Assembly: GCA_003116875.1 (NCBI GenBank)
Contig: BCKT01000005.1
Coordinates: 744,001 to 808,000 of the forward strand
Direction of reading: 5' to 3'
Source: Takashimella koratensis
Lineage: Eukaryota > Basidiomycota > Tremellomycetes > Trichosporonales > Tetragoniomycetaceae
Length of the DNA: 64,000 nt
In this document: positions 46,322 through 55,411 of the stretch, piece after piece
Position numbering within the stretch: the first letter of the stretch is position 1
How the letters are laid out: the number at the start of each line of letters is the position of its first letter
Program-made: the position numbers and the translations under genes
The notes under the pieces: generated by a model
Told to the model about the DNA's origin: nothing
What the model saw: only the letters and a program-made list of their open reading frames with translations
Databases searched by the model: none

Positions 46322-46867
46322 ATGCCTTCATTCTCTGAACTACTCCTTTCCAAGCTCTCGTCGCTCTGCTCACCTTCAGACGACCAGTCATTCGGTAGCC
46401 TACTCGAGCCAGAAGTGATCTCTCTCGCCGCCGATATCAGCGATTACCTACAGGGAAGCCGTCTCGCTCCGACCTCTCAGACAGCCGATTCGTCCGCTGC
46501 TGTCAAAGGCTTAGCCAGAGTGGATTTAGAAGATCCGTCTAAACGACTCGATACCAGCCTAAAGGCCTTACGAGACCAAATCAAGCACAAAGAGACCGGT
46601 CACAAAGCTTATCAGGAATCTCACTCCCTTCTGATGACGCTGCGAGACCATCCAAAGATAACCGGAATAAACCTGGATGACGTCGGCCTGACGGCTGATG
46701 CTTTGGATACTCTTCGTATGAGGATTCACAGGCAACGTGGCTGGACGCACGCTATGGAGTCCGTCTTTACGGGATACTTGGAAACCGCCAAAGTCCATTT
46801 ACCGGGTCTAGAGCTCACCCAGGAGGAGAAAACCTTGAGGACTTTATGGGATGGGCTGAAAGTGTGA
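46322..46867 (+). CDS. Small orphan protein 2, IS-x-YL family
   Basis: 181 aa, intronless, ATG 46322. It shares the family blocks in order: EPEVISLAADISDYLQGSRL, KRLDTSLKALRDQIKHKETG, LMTLRDHPKITGINLDDVGL, ALDTLRMRIHRQRGWTHAME, then VFTGYLETAKVHLPG. An N-terminal Ser/Leu-rich leader and a C-terminal charged tail (TQEEKTLRTLWDGLKV) are its own. It is the most complete member and a good reference for the family. The function is unknown. Each gene appears to have its own upstream region rather than sharing a transcript, since spacing to the neighbours is 250-260 bases and no intron joins them. Confidence 0.65.
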   Translation: MPSFSELLLSKLSSLCSPSDDQSFGSLLEPEVISLAADISDYLQGSRLAPTSQTADSSAAVKGLARVDLEDPSKRLDTSLKALRDQIKHKETGHKAYQESHSLLMTLRDHPKITGINLDDVGLTADALDTLRMRIHRQRGWTHAMESVFTGYLETAKVHLPGLELTQEEKTLRTLWDGLKV

Positions 46868-46895
46868 GAGCGATAGAGGTTGCTATCCTTTAGCA

Positions 46896-46933
46896 GACAA
46901 CGGAGATAGCGGGAGACAACGGAGATGGCGGGA
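46896..46933 (+). repeat. 19-bp direct repeat in the 3' flank of orphan gene 2
   Basis: Two tandem copies of GACAACGGAGATRGCGGGA, differing at one base, about 30 bases after the stop codon. Confidence 0.7.
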
Positions 46934-47129
46934 GGCGGAGTATATCTGGACAACACCGAGTTGGTAGACTCTTGCCAGACTTTCTTGCTTTGTAATGCAC
47001 ACCTGCTTTTCCTTTGATATCTGGGAGTACTGAGGAAACACCAAACTCCATGTAGGGGGTCTCGTCAGACTATGCTCTCCGTATTCCCTCGTCCTTCACT
47101 GTCGTCAACATTCTTAGCACTCGACAACC

Positions 47130-47696
47130 ATGGCAACGGTAACCTCGACCTTTATGTCATCTTCCAATCTCATCAAAGACGCTTCTCTACCGATCACTCT
47201 GGCTGACTATCTCACACCGCCAAACAACTTGAACTTGTACGAGCTTTCGCTTGCCACCAGGATCAGCGACCATATTCAAGGCATACCGGTTGTCTCCCCA
47301 TCCACCGTCACCGAGACACCGTCCGCTTCAGTTGTCCCATCTGACCCAATACAAGAGCTGTCAGAGGCTTGGAGTAGGCTCGATACCAGCCTCATCAGCC
47401 TCCGTGACCAGTTCAAAGACAGGGAATATGGGGGTCTCAATTATTCGGCGTATGTGAAGACCGAGGAGCTCCTTTGCGACCTCCGAATCTCACCTGAAAA
47501 TGTAGGAGCGACAAAAGACAGGTGTAACAGTGCTCTGCGAGCGTTAGCTTTTTTGAAGCAGAGTATTGAAGCTCAACCAGATTGGAACCCCACGGCGCAA
47601 GCTTGTGTGCTCTCTAATCTGAATCTCGCAAAACTCATATGGTTTGACGAGAACTCATTATACACCGATAAGTTCCGGTCGGGCCAATCCGGCTAG
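47130..47696 (+). CDS. Small orphan protein 3, IS-x-YL family
   Basis: 188 aa, intronless, ATG 47130. Family blocks: LYELSLATRISDHIQGIPVV, SRLDTSLISLRDQFKDREYG, LLCDLRISPENVGATKDRCN, ALRALAFLKQSIEAQPDWNP, then VLSNLNLAKLI. Compared with protein 2 it has a longer Ser/Thr leader (MATVTSTFMSSSNLI) and a different tail. The R-D-H-P motif is altered to R-I-S-P. No domain known to me. Same strand and similar size to its neighbours, consistent with tandem duplication followed by quick divergence. Confidence 0.62.
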   Translation: MATVTSTFMSSSNLIKDASLPITLADYLTPPNNLNLYELSLATRISDHIQGIPVVSPSTVTETPSASVVPSDPIQELSEAWSRLDTSLISLRDQFKDREYGGLNYSAYVKTEELLCDLRISPENVGATKDRCNSALRALAFLKQSIEAQPDWNPTAQACVLSNLNLAKLIWFDENSLYTDKFRSGQSG

Positions 47697-47827
47697 CGGA
47701 CTCCTATCCCAGACGGTTGTCAACGACGCCTCTTTGTAGGTAATCCGCACTGGAGGATATGTAAAACTCACTCACCTCATGACGTGTGCTGCAACCTCTC
47801 ACATTGCATGCAGACTTCTTTTCAATG

Positions 47828-47990
47828 ACTGCGGCTGTTATCGGCCATCGGTCTCAGACTTTGGTTTCTTTTGTAACGGTGATCTGGAAATGCCTTTGCT
47901 ATCCTTTATGTCTTCCTTTCCTTTCTGTTCTTCCCTTTCATGACATGCCGCTCCGCCCCGAGTGTTTTCGGCCTCCGACCGGTATCACCG
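47828..47990 (+). promoter_or_regulatory. Duplicated upstream segment, copy 1 (before orphan gene 4)
   Basis: This segment resembles 48965-49135, ahead of orphan gene 5. Shared in order are a GCCATC block, a TTGTTATCCTTT-like CT-rich run, then CTCCGCCCC, TGTTT and TCCGACC. It is followed within 40 bases by a TATA box. It looks like a promoter copied with the gene and may hold a common activator site. Confidence 0.5.
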
Positions 47991-48023
47991 AAATCAACTG
48001 CGGTCTGACTTGTGTTGGGAGGA

Positions 48024-48030
48024 TATAAAA
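48024..48030 (+). promoter_or_regulatory. TATA box of orphan gene 4
   Basis: TATAAAA, 70-75 bases ahead of the first ATG (48101). Confidence 0.5.
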
Positions 48031-48100
48031 GCTCACACCTGTCATCTTGAACGACCCCATACTGTCTTTACTCCCATTTCTGAAAACGCAATCCTTCCAA

Positions 48101-48603
48101 ATGTCAACAACGCCTTCAACTGTCGAGCAAGTGTTGAGTAACCTCTACCATGCCCGGTGGCCTTATCTCCGCTCAACTCGACGTCGATGCCCCGGCAATT
48201 GTGAGATGTGCATTCACCATTAACGACCACCTCCAAGGCAGTCGACTTGCCAAGTCCATTGAGACTGCTTGCAACCCCTTGATGGACACGGCTCATGACG
48301 CTACGAACAAGATTTCAGTCAAACTTGAACAGCTTGAAACAAGCATCAAGGAGCTGCGTGATCAGCTTAAGGATTCTGAGACTGGGTCCATCAATCTCGG
48401 AAACATTAACACAGATCAAACAGCTCAAGTACAAACCGACTACTATCGGGCTCACCGAGGCCGACAAGCCCCATTGGACGAAAGCGCTGGATCTTTTGTG
48501 TGGAACGGTTTGTGAGCAGACGGATTGGGATCCAGTCGTACCAAAGGCCATTCCCCTGTGTTTGGATTGGACGAATCCCTTGTCTTCAGTGCAGCAAGAG
48601 TAG
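48101..48603 (+). pseudogene. Small orphan gene 4, IS-x-YL family, frameshifted
   Basis: Family blocks are present but lie in different frames. From ATG 48150 one frame gives APAIVRCAFTINDHLQGSRL and QLETSIKELRDQLKDSETG, then leaves the family pattern. A second frame, taking over at about 48410-48430, gives IGLTEADKPHWTKALDLLCG and VCEQTDWDPVVPK, matching protein 1. An earlier ATG at 48101 (MSTTPSTVEQVLSNLYH) sits in yet another frame and may be the ancestral start. At least one indel therefore separates the halves. The promoter with its TATA box is still recognisable. Most likely a recent pseudogene; a sequencing indel is the alternative. Confidence 0.6.
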
Positions 48604-48833
48604 ATTCACAAACTACACGTCTTGGCTCCCGTAGAGGATCACCAACAGGTTTAATTCCGCCTCGTCTGAATACCTATCTATTACCCATCGCTACTTGTTC
48701 TCACTGAGTACACAACCTGGTCTGGACGCGGACGGTCAGTGTGACGTTCCCATGAATTGTTTCATCATGACCGCATGCATGCTCTGTAACCTGGGGAGGC
48801 TTGAGCTTCAAAACAGGCTGATTGAAGATGACA

Positions 48834-48847
48834 CCCCCCCCCCCCCC
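48834..48847 (+). repeat. C14 homopolymer
   Basis: Fourteen uninterrupted C between orphan genes 4 and 5. Confidence 0.9.
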
Positions 48848-48964
48848 TTCTCCCCCAAATTCAGCTGCATACATAAAACGTTATCTCATTTCATGTCGTC
48901 AAATTCCTTCACACTGTACATAGACCTCCTTGAAAACGTCGCGGTGATATACCTGGGAGGAAAC

Positions 48965-49135
48965 ACAATGGCTCTTGTCCGCCATCAGATGACGTCGTCG
49001 CCTTCTTTGGTGAAGACGGAGTTGAACGTCAGCCCATTGTCTTTGTTATCCTTTCAAATCCCTTATCCTTCTTTACTCTCCTTTCCCAACATGACCCTCC
49101 GCCCCAGATGTTTCAGTGTCCGACCCGTTCAGCTA
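48965..49135 (+). promoter_or_regulatory. Duplicated upstream segment, copy 2 (before orphan gene 5)
   Basis: Partner of 47828-47990. The clearest shared string is ACATG-x-C-CTCCGCCCC followed by TGTTT and TCCGACC-x-GT at the same spacing. It is followed by a TATA box at 49176. Confidence 0.5.
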
Positions 49136-49175
49136 TGGGTCGCATTTGCTTACAAAAAGTCCCGTCTGCTGGTAA

Positions 49176-49183
49176 TATATAAA
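49176..49183 (+). promoter_or_regulatory. TATA box of orphan gene 5
   Basis: TATATAAA, about 90 bases ahead of the ATG at 49267. Confidence 0.5.
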
Positions 49184-49266
49184 TATTGCATGTCCGCGAG
49201 TGATTCCCACTCAACGACTTTTTCTGGTATCCATCCTCCAAGTCTTTATCTACAAATTCGTTAACG

Positions 49267-49542
49267 ATGCGCCCAACCATCGAATCAGCTTTCGACAACC
49301 TTTGGGAGTGCTGGTATCCAGAGGGGACCGACATTAGCGTGAACGCTTCGGAGAAATCCCGCAAGATTGGAGACGAGTCTCAGCTCAACGATGTGGACAA
49401 GGTATTGACGGGCCTGTACGCTCTGAAGGAGGATTGGCAGTATGAGACGTTCTTGACATATCTCTCCAAGATATGCGTCAGCATTGTAGAGTCCATAGGA
49501 GGAGGGACGCCCGCTATACTAGGTACTGGAACGTTAAAGTGA
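49267..49542 (+). CDS. Small orphan protein 5 (W-x-Y-L tail family)
   Basis: 91 aa from ATG 49267. The second half, NDVDKVLTGLYALKEDWQYE then TFLTYLSKICVSIVESIGGG, matches orphan protein 6. It also resembles the C-terminal block of proteins 1-3 (A-L-x-x-L...W...Y-L). The first half is shorter than in protein 6. The end ACGTTAAAGTGAGC resembles a splice donor, so the gene may continue through an intron toward 49.6-49.9 kb; I could not find a convincing second exon. The function is unknown. Confidence 0.5.
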   Translation: MRPTIESAFDNLWECWYPEGTDISVNASEKSRKIGDESQLNDVDKVLTGLYALKEDWQYETFLTYLSKICVSIVESIGGGTPAILGTGTLK

Positions 49543-49938
49543 GCAAAATTCTGAGCCTCACGACTACATGCACGAATTCTGAATGTCACCGCGCCTCGCA
49601 CTCGTCCTAACATCCCCCGACCAACCTATATCTACAGCTGTTGCTTCCGAGCGGAGGTCCATTGTCTCTTCGAGGTCTTCGACACCTCCTCAGAGACAGC
49701 CGGGAGATGCGCAGACAACCAGGGGTGACCGGGCTGTAATCGGCTGCTTACAACTCCCGGATCGAGGGTAGTCTCCAACAAGTCTGGACTCTATACATCC
49801 CTTGACGGACATGACACAAAGGGAGGGTCACGGCAGGGTGAGATCCCCAAACAGAGCCTGCTCAAGTCTTATACCCCTCGCAAACGCATTGCCCCAGATG
49901 CAGACAACACCACCCATCGACTCAAACTCTTGATTAGC

Positions 49939-50454
49939 ATGACAAGCGAACCGTCTACGTCCACCTCTCCAGACGTCGAAAGAGACGAGCAGGTCCGTCG
50001 AATGGCAACGAGCCTGAGTGGATGGCTAAGTTCAGGTGGTGAATGGTCGAGCCCAGAGGACGAGTTGGATCTCAAAACTGGTGTGAGCAAGCTGCTTGAC
50101 ATGCTGGATGGCAGCCAGAGGACAGTCGTGGATTATACCCCAGGGGTTGTCACTTTGTCAGTATTGAACTCTCGTGATATTCTCAAAGTCGCCGCTCAAA
50201 TTTCTGGTTGGGCCTCGGAGTATCACTGGTCCAACGCGCACCGCCATATCGCCAGAGATGCATCCAAGTTACTCACGGACACCATCGGGGAAACTTACGT
50301 TGCTAGAGGGAAGAACGAGATCCAGGACAAGAATGTGGATGAGTTGCTACGTACCTTGCATTCCCTTCAAGAGGGTTGGCGTAATGAGACTTTCTTGTCG
50401 TATGTGTTGAAGACTTGCACTAGTGTCTTGGGATATCTGGGGACAGCCTCTTGA
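49939..50454 (+). CDS. Small orphan protein 6 (W-x-Y-L tail family)
   Basis: 171 aa from ATG 49939. An N-terminal Ser/Thr/Pro leader is followed by ATSLSGWLSSGGEWSS, NSRDILKVAAQISGWASEYH and the tail KNVDELLRTLHSLQEGWRNE-TFLSYVLKTCTSVLGYLG. The segment L-x-x-A-A-x-I-S recalls L-A-A-D-I-S of orphan protein 2, so this gene is probably a distant member of the same superfamily. Soluble and helical; no known domain, signal or membrane span. It lies 396 bases after gene 5 on the same strand. Confidence 0.55.
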   Translation: MTSEPSTSTSPDVERDEQVRRMATSLSGWLSSGGEWSSPEDELDLKTGVSKLLDMLDGSQRTVVDYTPGVVTLSVLNSRDILKVAAQISGWASEYHWSNAHRHIARDASKLLTDTIGETYVARGKNEIQDKNVDELLRTLHSLQEGWRNETFLSYVLKTCTSVLGYLGTAS

Positions 50455-51043
50455 TATTAGGTGGTTCAGGCCTTCACGGGGAAGGTTCTGAGCTTTGCTT
50501 CAGCCGAGTTGCCTTTTGATGTTAGCAACCCCTACCAGCCGTAATTTACGTCCAGACCCGCCAACAACTGCTTTGTGGTAGCGATGTAATCGTTTTGCAA
50601 ATTGTCATTACCTCTCCGAAGGCACGGGAGATTTACCTGGCCGGAATTCATTCTCTGAACGGCGGACGGAGGCATGCTCAGTGTTGGAGGTGACAGCCTC
50701 GTCATGGCTGGTATCTCCTTGGTGCGTTATCGTGTACGGAGTGTCCTTGTGGTCAAAAAATAAGAGGCTCCGATAGCTTTGCATATAATTTGCGGGCTCG
50801 GGATCATCTCTGAAATCGAATTTCCTTTGACCTATAGTCACTCCTTTGTTCTGATCTTTCCTTTAGTAAGTCTCTCCCTTTCTTCCAGTCGGAGATGATG
50901 CACTGGACTTGAAGTGCCGCCAAAGACCAGCTATTGATCCACTCTCACTGAAAGACTGATGATATAAAGCGGACACAGAGCGGACACAAGTCAACAAAGA
51001 CGATATTTTGCAATCTATTCAACTCACCAGACGTTACTTCACC
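50455..51043. other. Intergenic region with the promoter of orphan gene 7
   Basis: Contains a TATA box at 50963-50968 (GATGATATAAAGC), about 80 bases before ATG 51044. A short direct repeat, GCGGACACA, follows it twice. No gene recognised. Confidence 0.45.
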
Positions 51044-51718
51044 ATGTCCACCTCTCAAGATATCACCTCACAAAATATGACGACCGGGGAACGTGGTCGT
51101 CATGTTATCACGACGCTCCTGGATTACTCACTCAACAGAGTTCACACGTTCTCCAAAGTACCCTTTGTCGTGAACCTGGATCGTGTAGCTATACGAGAAG
51201 AGGATTCCGGTCGTCAAGGGGAGAATGTGACGACTTCACTTGAGTCCAACGTGTATTTACGTACATTTGATCCGAATCAGACGACCAATCTGTTTGAGTA
51301 TATCTTCGACACGGAACGCGCAGAGGATGAGCAGCCCTACCATCGCCTGGTGCGGGCAGTGAATGAACTGCAGTTGATGTCTGAGGACATCATCCAGACC
51401 TGTCAATGCGAGGCGGAAATGAAGACTTTTGTCGACGGGGTGGAGACATTGGCTGAGGAGGTATCGGCGTATGCGGAGTCTCATCAAACTGAAGAGGTGG
51501 CGATTGGATGCGCAGTCCTCTGTGGAAGACTCACCGAAGTGAGTGCACTGTGGAAAGACAAGGCGAGCACCCTCGGATCTTGTATTGGTCATACACAGGA
51601 AAGTCACAATAGCCCGTCCTGTGTCTTTCCCATGGTCGACAACAAGATGTTGGTCGTGAGCTTTCGGCCGGAGACGGATGATAGGCCTAGTTTGATACCC
51701 TCGGTCGATATTAACTGA
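51044..51718 (+). CDS. Small orphan protein 7 (paired with protein 8)
   Basis: 224 aa, intronless, ATG 51044. Residues 18-40 (RGRHVITTLLDYSLNRVHTF) line up with GCDLITACLDLTLGRYTFQG of protein 8. A later block, VDGVETLAEEVSAYAESHQT followed by a Cys-containing helix and LTEVSALWKDKASTL, lines up with VNGADTFKTWTENFEGTRLG and KLEEMKTEWTSRAEDLA. Between these lies FEYIFDTERAEDEQPYHRLV. Helical and soluble, no signal, no known domain. TATA-driven like its neighbours. The function is unknown. Confidence 0.58.
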   Translation: MSTSQDITSQNMTTGERGRHVITTLLDYSLNRVHTFSKVPFVVNLDRVAIREEDSGRQGENVTTSLESNVYLRTFDPNQTTNLFEYIFDTERAEDEQPYHRLVRAVNELQLMSEDIIQTCQCEAEMKTFVDGVETLAEEVSAYAESHQTEEVAIGCAVLCGRLTEVSALWKDKASTLGSCIGHTQESHNSPSCVFPMVDNKMLVVSFRPETDDRPSLIPSVDIN

Positions 51719-52504
51719 TAGAATACAGCAAGTTATTCATCTGCATAGTATGTATTCGTGCATGTCATGGAAGCACCTTATCCGAAAACCCATGGCGCTA
51801 GCCGAGAAGTAAGTGACTCTGGTATATCATAGAGGTTGGTACGGCAAAAGAGCTGGATTCGATCGATACACAACGGCTGTGGACGCCAAATTGAGCGTGT
51901 GTGAGCGGTCGATCTGACCTTGACTTGTGAGGTTTGACACCCTCCCCAATCATTTGCAATGGCATTCCATGAGAATGAGAGTTTCGGCCAGTCGAGAGAT
52001 CACTCGGCCAAACTAGTTCAACCCATGTTCATCTGTGTTGTCCTCCGCACAGTAGCCCGGCTGGATTTCCTCACCCTCCCGCCGTTTTTCCAAACTCCTC
52101 GCCAAGTTGCACACCCGATCTCCGCTTTGGTCCGCAATGAAAGCCGCTGTCTATGAGTATTTGTTTCCTTTGACTACCGAAAGGAATGCGTGAGAGGGGT
52201 TGAGTGAAATCGGGGGATAAGTGTGTGGGTTGAAGTACAGCACAAAGGCCGCTAGGAATGACCGATGTGTCGTTGAGAAGAGACCGGCCAATGACCTTGG
52301 CCTGTCGCTCTGATACCCCGAGGAGAGGATACAACCACGACAAAGAATTCAGATTGCTGGCAAAAGGTCAAAGCTATAAAGACCCATGTCTCTCCAGCTC
52401 TCTGATCTCCCCATCCACAAATCTCAACGAGCTACCAGCCTTGCAAAGCCAAGGCCAAGACTAACCAGCCAAACCTGCTAAACAGCTTACAACAGCAACT
52501 CGCA
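51719..52504. other. Intergenic region with the promoter of orphan gene 8
   Basis: A TATA box (TATAAA, 52375-52380) lies 125 bases ahead of ATG 52505, with a CA-rich leader between. Nothing else recognised. Confidence 0.45.
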
Positions 52505-53089
52505 ATGTCTACAACACCGACCAATGCACCGTCGACTGGGTCCACTACCACCACTCAGCGCCCACCCGTCGCGGATGGTCAAGCCGGATGCGACCTGATT
52601 ACCGCGTGTCTTGACCTTACCCTCGGTCGCTACACATTCCAAGGTCTCAACCAGCTTGGACCGCTCGGTTCGGCGATCTTCGATGCTCGTCGGCGCCTCA
52701 CTGAAGGAGAATCTATCAATACCACTGAAGCAGCCACCTACGCTCTCTTGGGACCGTACCTCCAGTCTAACCCGACTTGGGACTTGCTGGAAGATATCAC
52801 CGACGCTTCAAAGTTGAGCATTGCGGCACGGCTCGGCGATAGAGCCGTGGTGGTGAATGATCTCGAGAAACTCAAGGGACAAATCCCACGCACGATAGAG
52901 AGATCAGAGCTGTTGACTGGTATGGTCAATGGAGCCGATACGTTCAAGACTTGGACAGAGAATTTTGAAGGAACGAGATTGGGAGATAACGTGGCTAATG
53001 GGACGTGTAGTGCTATTAAGACCAAGTTGGAGGAGATGAAGACGGAGTGGACGAGTCGCGCGGAAGACCTCGCTTCGAGGGATCGTTAG
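52505..53089 (+). CDS. Small orphan protein 8 (paired with protein 7)
   Basis: 194 aa, intronless, ATG 52505. A Ser/Thr/Pro leader (MSTTPTNAPSTGSTTTT) precedes the block GCDLITACLDLTLGRYTFQG shared with protein 7. A central region follows (AATYALLGPYLQSNPTWDLL, then SKLSIAARLGDRAVVVNDLE), then the shared C-terminal helices ending EEMKTEWTSRAEDLASRDR. No domain, signal or membrane span. Last of the same-strand array. The function is unknown. Confidence 0.6.
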   Translation: MSTTPTNAPSTGSTTTTQRPPVADGQAGCDLITACLDLTLGRYTFQGLNQLGPLGSAIFDARRRLTEGESINTTEAATYALLGPYLQSNPTWDLLEDITDASKLSIAARLGDRAVVVNDLEKLKGQIPRTIERSELLTGMVNGADTFKTWTENFEGTRLGDNVANGTCSAIKTKLEEMKTEWTSRAEDLASRDR

Positions 53090-53438
53090 AAGATCTCTTG
53101 GACACGCCACATTGGGTGAGAGTCCACGCCAAGTGTTATGAGGTTTCAGTGATCGAGATGAGTTCCCATTGAGAAATGAGTATCACTACAACTTGCACTT
53201 TCGCCTCCAACCAAACGAGGCCAAGGCTTTGTCCGAGGTGTAGCTGTTGGATTGAGTTAGAATGCAACGAGTTCTCAGATATCTCATGGACCTAGGACCA
53301 ATCCAGTGTCACAATCTGTCTTCAGCAGCCTTTGGTCCTTCGTTTTACTTCCATCTCACGCCTTCGTATGCATTCATCTGCACAAGAAAATCCCTGAATG
53401 CAAAAGACAGACTAAACCTCGTCACCACCTTGCCTCGA
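53090..53438. other. Convergent intergenic stretch between orphan gene 8 and the BCL7-like gene
   Basis: Holds the 3' flanks of two converging genes. No element recognised. Confidence 0.4.
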
Positions 53439-54964
53439 TTACTCAATCTCCTTGGGCTCCGCTTTATCTTCTCCGTCAACTACCATAGCCGCGACGTCTG
53501 CTGGTGGTTCCATCTCGCCATGCACTAGGCCCTGGTCGTGGTCGATCGCTGCAACAGGCACTTCAACGTCGACGTCCATCGCATCGACTTCTCGTTTTTC
53601 CTCAACCGCCTTGTCCGCGCCCACTACACCAGCTCCGCTCTCAGCGCCCACCCCTGACTCAACCTCGACTACTAGGGCGACAACCTCTGCCGCACTTGGC
53701 TCAGCAGCAGGGACCGGGTCAGGTTTCGGAGCAGTCACCTCAACCCCTCCACCAGCGCCCAGGTCGCCAAGCCCCTCTTCGACCCCGGGAGCGGTATTGT
53801 GCACCTCGACCGCGTTTGACGGGACCGCAGCTATCTCCTCCACCACAGCCTCTGCAGGCGCTGGTGTTGGTGTTGCCTCGACCAGATCCCCAGCCGGTGT
53901 AGGTTCCACTTCATCGGTCGTGATCGGCACGGGAGCAAAGTCGACCCCGATAGGTTCTGGAGCCTCAGTTACTGGTGCAGGAGTCTCGGCCGGCGTTGGC
54001 TCTTCGACAACAAGCGCTGATTCGGGTGCTGCTGGTGTATCGACAGCGTCAGCCGCGGTGGGTGTTGGTTCCGTTGGCGCGATAACGGCTTTAGCGACGG
54101 CTGGCGTTGATTCGGACGGAGGAAGGACGGCGTCGTCTGCTTCAATTGCGACCTCGTCATCGCCTTCGTCCTTGGTTTCTGCGTCCCCATCACCTTCTGC
54201 TTCAATATCTGGCTCGTCACCTTCTCCCTCGCCTTCGTCGGCCCCCGCATCCTCTCCTTCGCCCTCACCCTCACCTTCGTCACCGTCCCCTTCGCCCTCG
54301 TCTCCATCCACAGCATCGTCCCCGTCTTCGTCGCCCTCGTCGTCTTCGTCCTCCTCCTCATCGTCAGGGATGGGCGTGCCGTCGTCCCCGTTTGCCTGAG
54401 CGCGTCAGCAAATGAGTCCGATAAAGTTGAAAGTTAAAGCGGATGGGATTGGAAGGAAGGCGGGATATGGGTGAGTTAGAGCCTCACGGTGAGGGAGAAG
54501 ACGTAGAGATTGATTAAATGATAGGCCACAGATACGCACCACCTCATCTACTCGGATCCAGCGGCAGACCTTATAACTGCTCCCTTCTGGAAGCCCCTTG
54601 GGGGCGACCCAAGCCTTCTGCCATTTCTTCACCCTAGTTTAGAATCAGCACGCGACTCCACTTTATCACATCGTCGACAGCATTGACATCCAGCTCTCTC
54701 TTCCAGTTGCGTTGCGCGGCATGAGTAGAGCTGGCAAGGCGTTGATGCGAGCAAGACGTGGGTGATGAATCGCGATGGTGGACTCACGGAGCGGTAAGTT
54801 GACGTTGATACGCCTCGGACGCGGTATTAGTCGTGAACCGACCGTGTACTCGTCGACCTAGGCAAGAAGAATATCAGTCAATACGCCTACGTCATCTGCC
54901 TGATCTCAGGGGGTGCAGACAAGGGAGAGGGTAGGGGGAGAGACGAACCGTGGCCGTGATGCAT
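53439..54964 (-). CDS. BCL7-like protein with long acidic tail (putative SWI/SNF accessory subunit)
   Basis: Four exons (54949-54964, 54788-54857, 54540-54633, 53439-54395) join to 378 aa from ATG 54964. The N-terminus reads MHHGHGRRVHGRFTTN, then SEAYQRQLTAPVKKWQKAWV, then SSYKVCRWIRVDE. The basic start plus K-x-W-x-K-x-W-V and K-V-x-x-W-x-x-V resembles the BCL7 N-terminal region, which in animals joins BAF/SWI-SNF remodellers. The remaining about 310 residues are Asp/Glu/Gly- then Ala/Pro/Val-rich and disordered. The first exon codes for only five residues and its donor (GTTCGT) is weak, so the start could differ. It is transcribed head to head with Dot1, another chromatin gene, 447 bases away. 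The BCL7 assignment is from motif memory and is moderate. Confidence 0.6.
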
Positions 54965-55411
54965 GGTCGTGAAGGTGGGGTTGGGCGGTGGAAAGAGTGG
55001 TGGTGAAAGGAGTGAAACGAGGGTTGTAGGGTTGCCCGATTTGGCTGGCTGTGTACTATAGATTTGTTGATGCGCCGCTGCACCTGTACCTCTTGCGGCA
55101 TTCCCCGGGATCACCGAATTTTCTCTCTTCCTCTCTCTTCCTCTCTCTTCTTCACCCTCCATCACATCGTATACCCCTCCCTATCTTATTCCACAGCACT
55201 GTCTCTTCTTCTGCTCCCGTGTCGGTTCTTCCTCCGCTGTCGATCTAGATCTCTTCAACTGTTTTTCGCCTCTTGCATTGCATTCCTCTGGTCCGTCATC
55301 AAACTCATCAACGGTCAACTCGTCGCACCGCATCGCCACCTCGTCGCCTGCTTCACCTCACTCTACCTCATCCTCAACCCAGCCCAAGGCCCAGATCCCG
55401 CTCCCTTCCCC
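54965..55411. promoter_or_regulatory. Shared divergent promoter region, BCL7-like / DOT1
   Basis: 447 bases separate the two start codons. The DOT1 side is strongly CT-rich (TTCCTCTCTCTTCCTCTCTCTTC near 55130-55150), typical of a fungal leader. No TATA box is seen. The arrangement allows co-regulation of two chromatin genes. Confidence 0.45.

Noticed and set aside
53452..54399. Long plus-strand Ser/Pro-rich frame.
   Set aside because: Antisense shadow of the acidic tail of the BCL7-like gene; no independent splice or start evidence.
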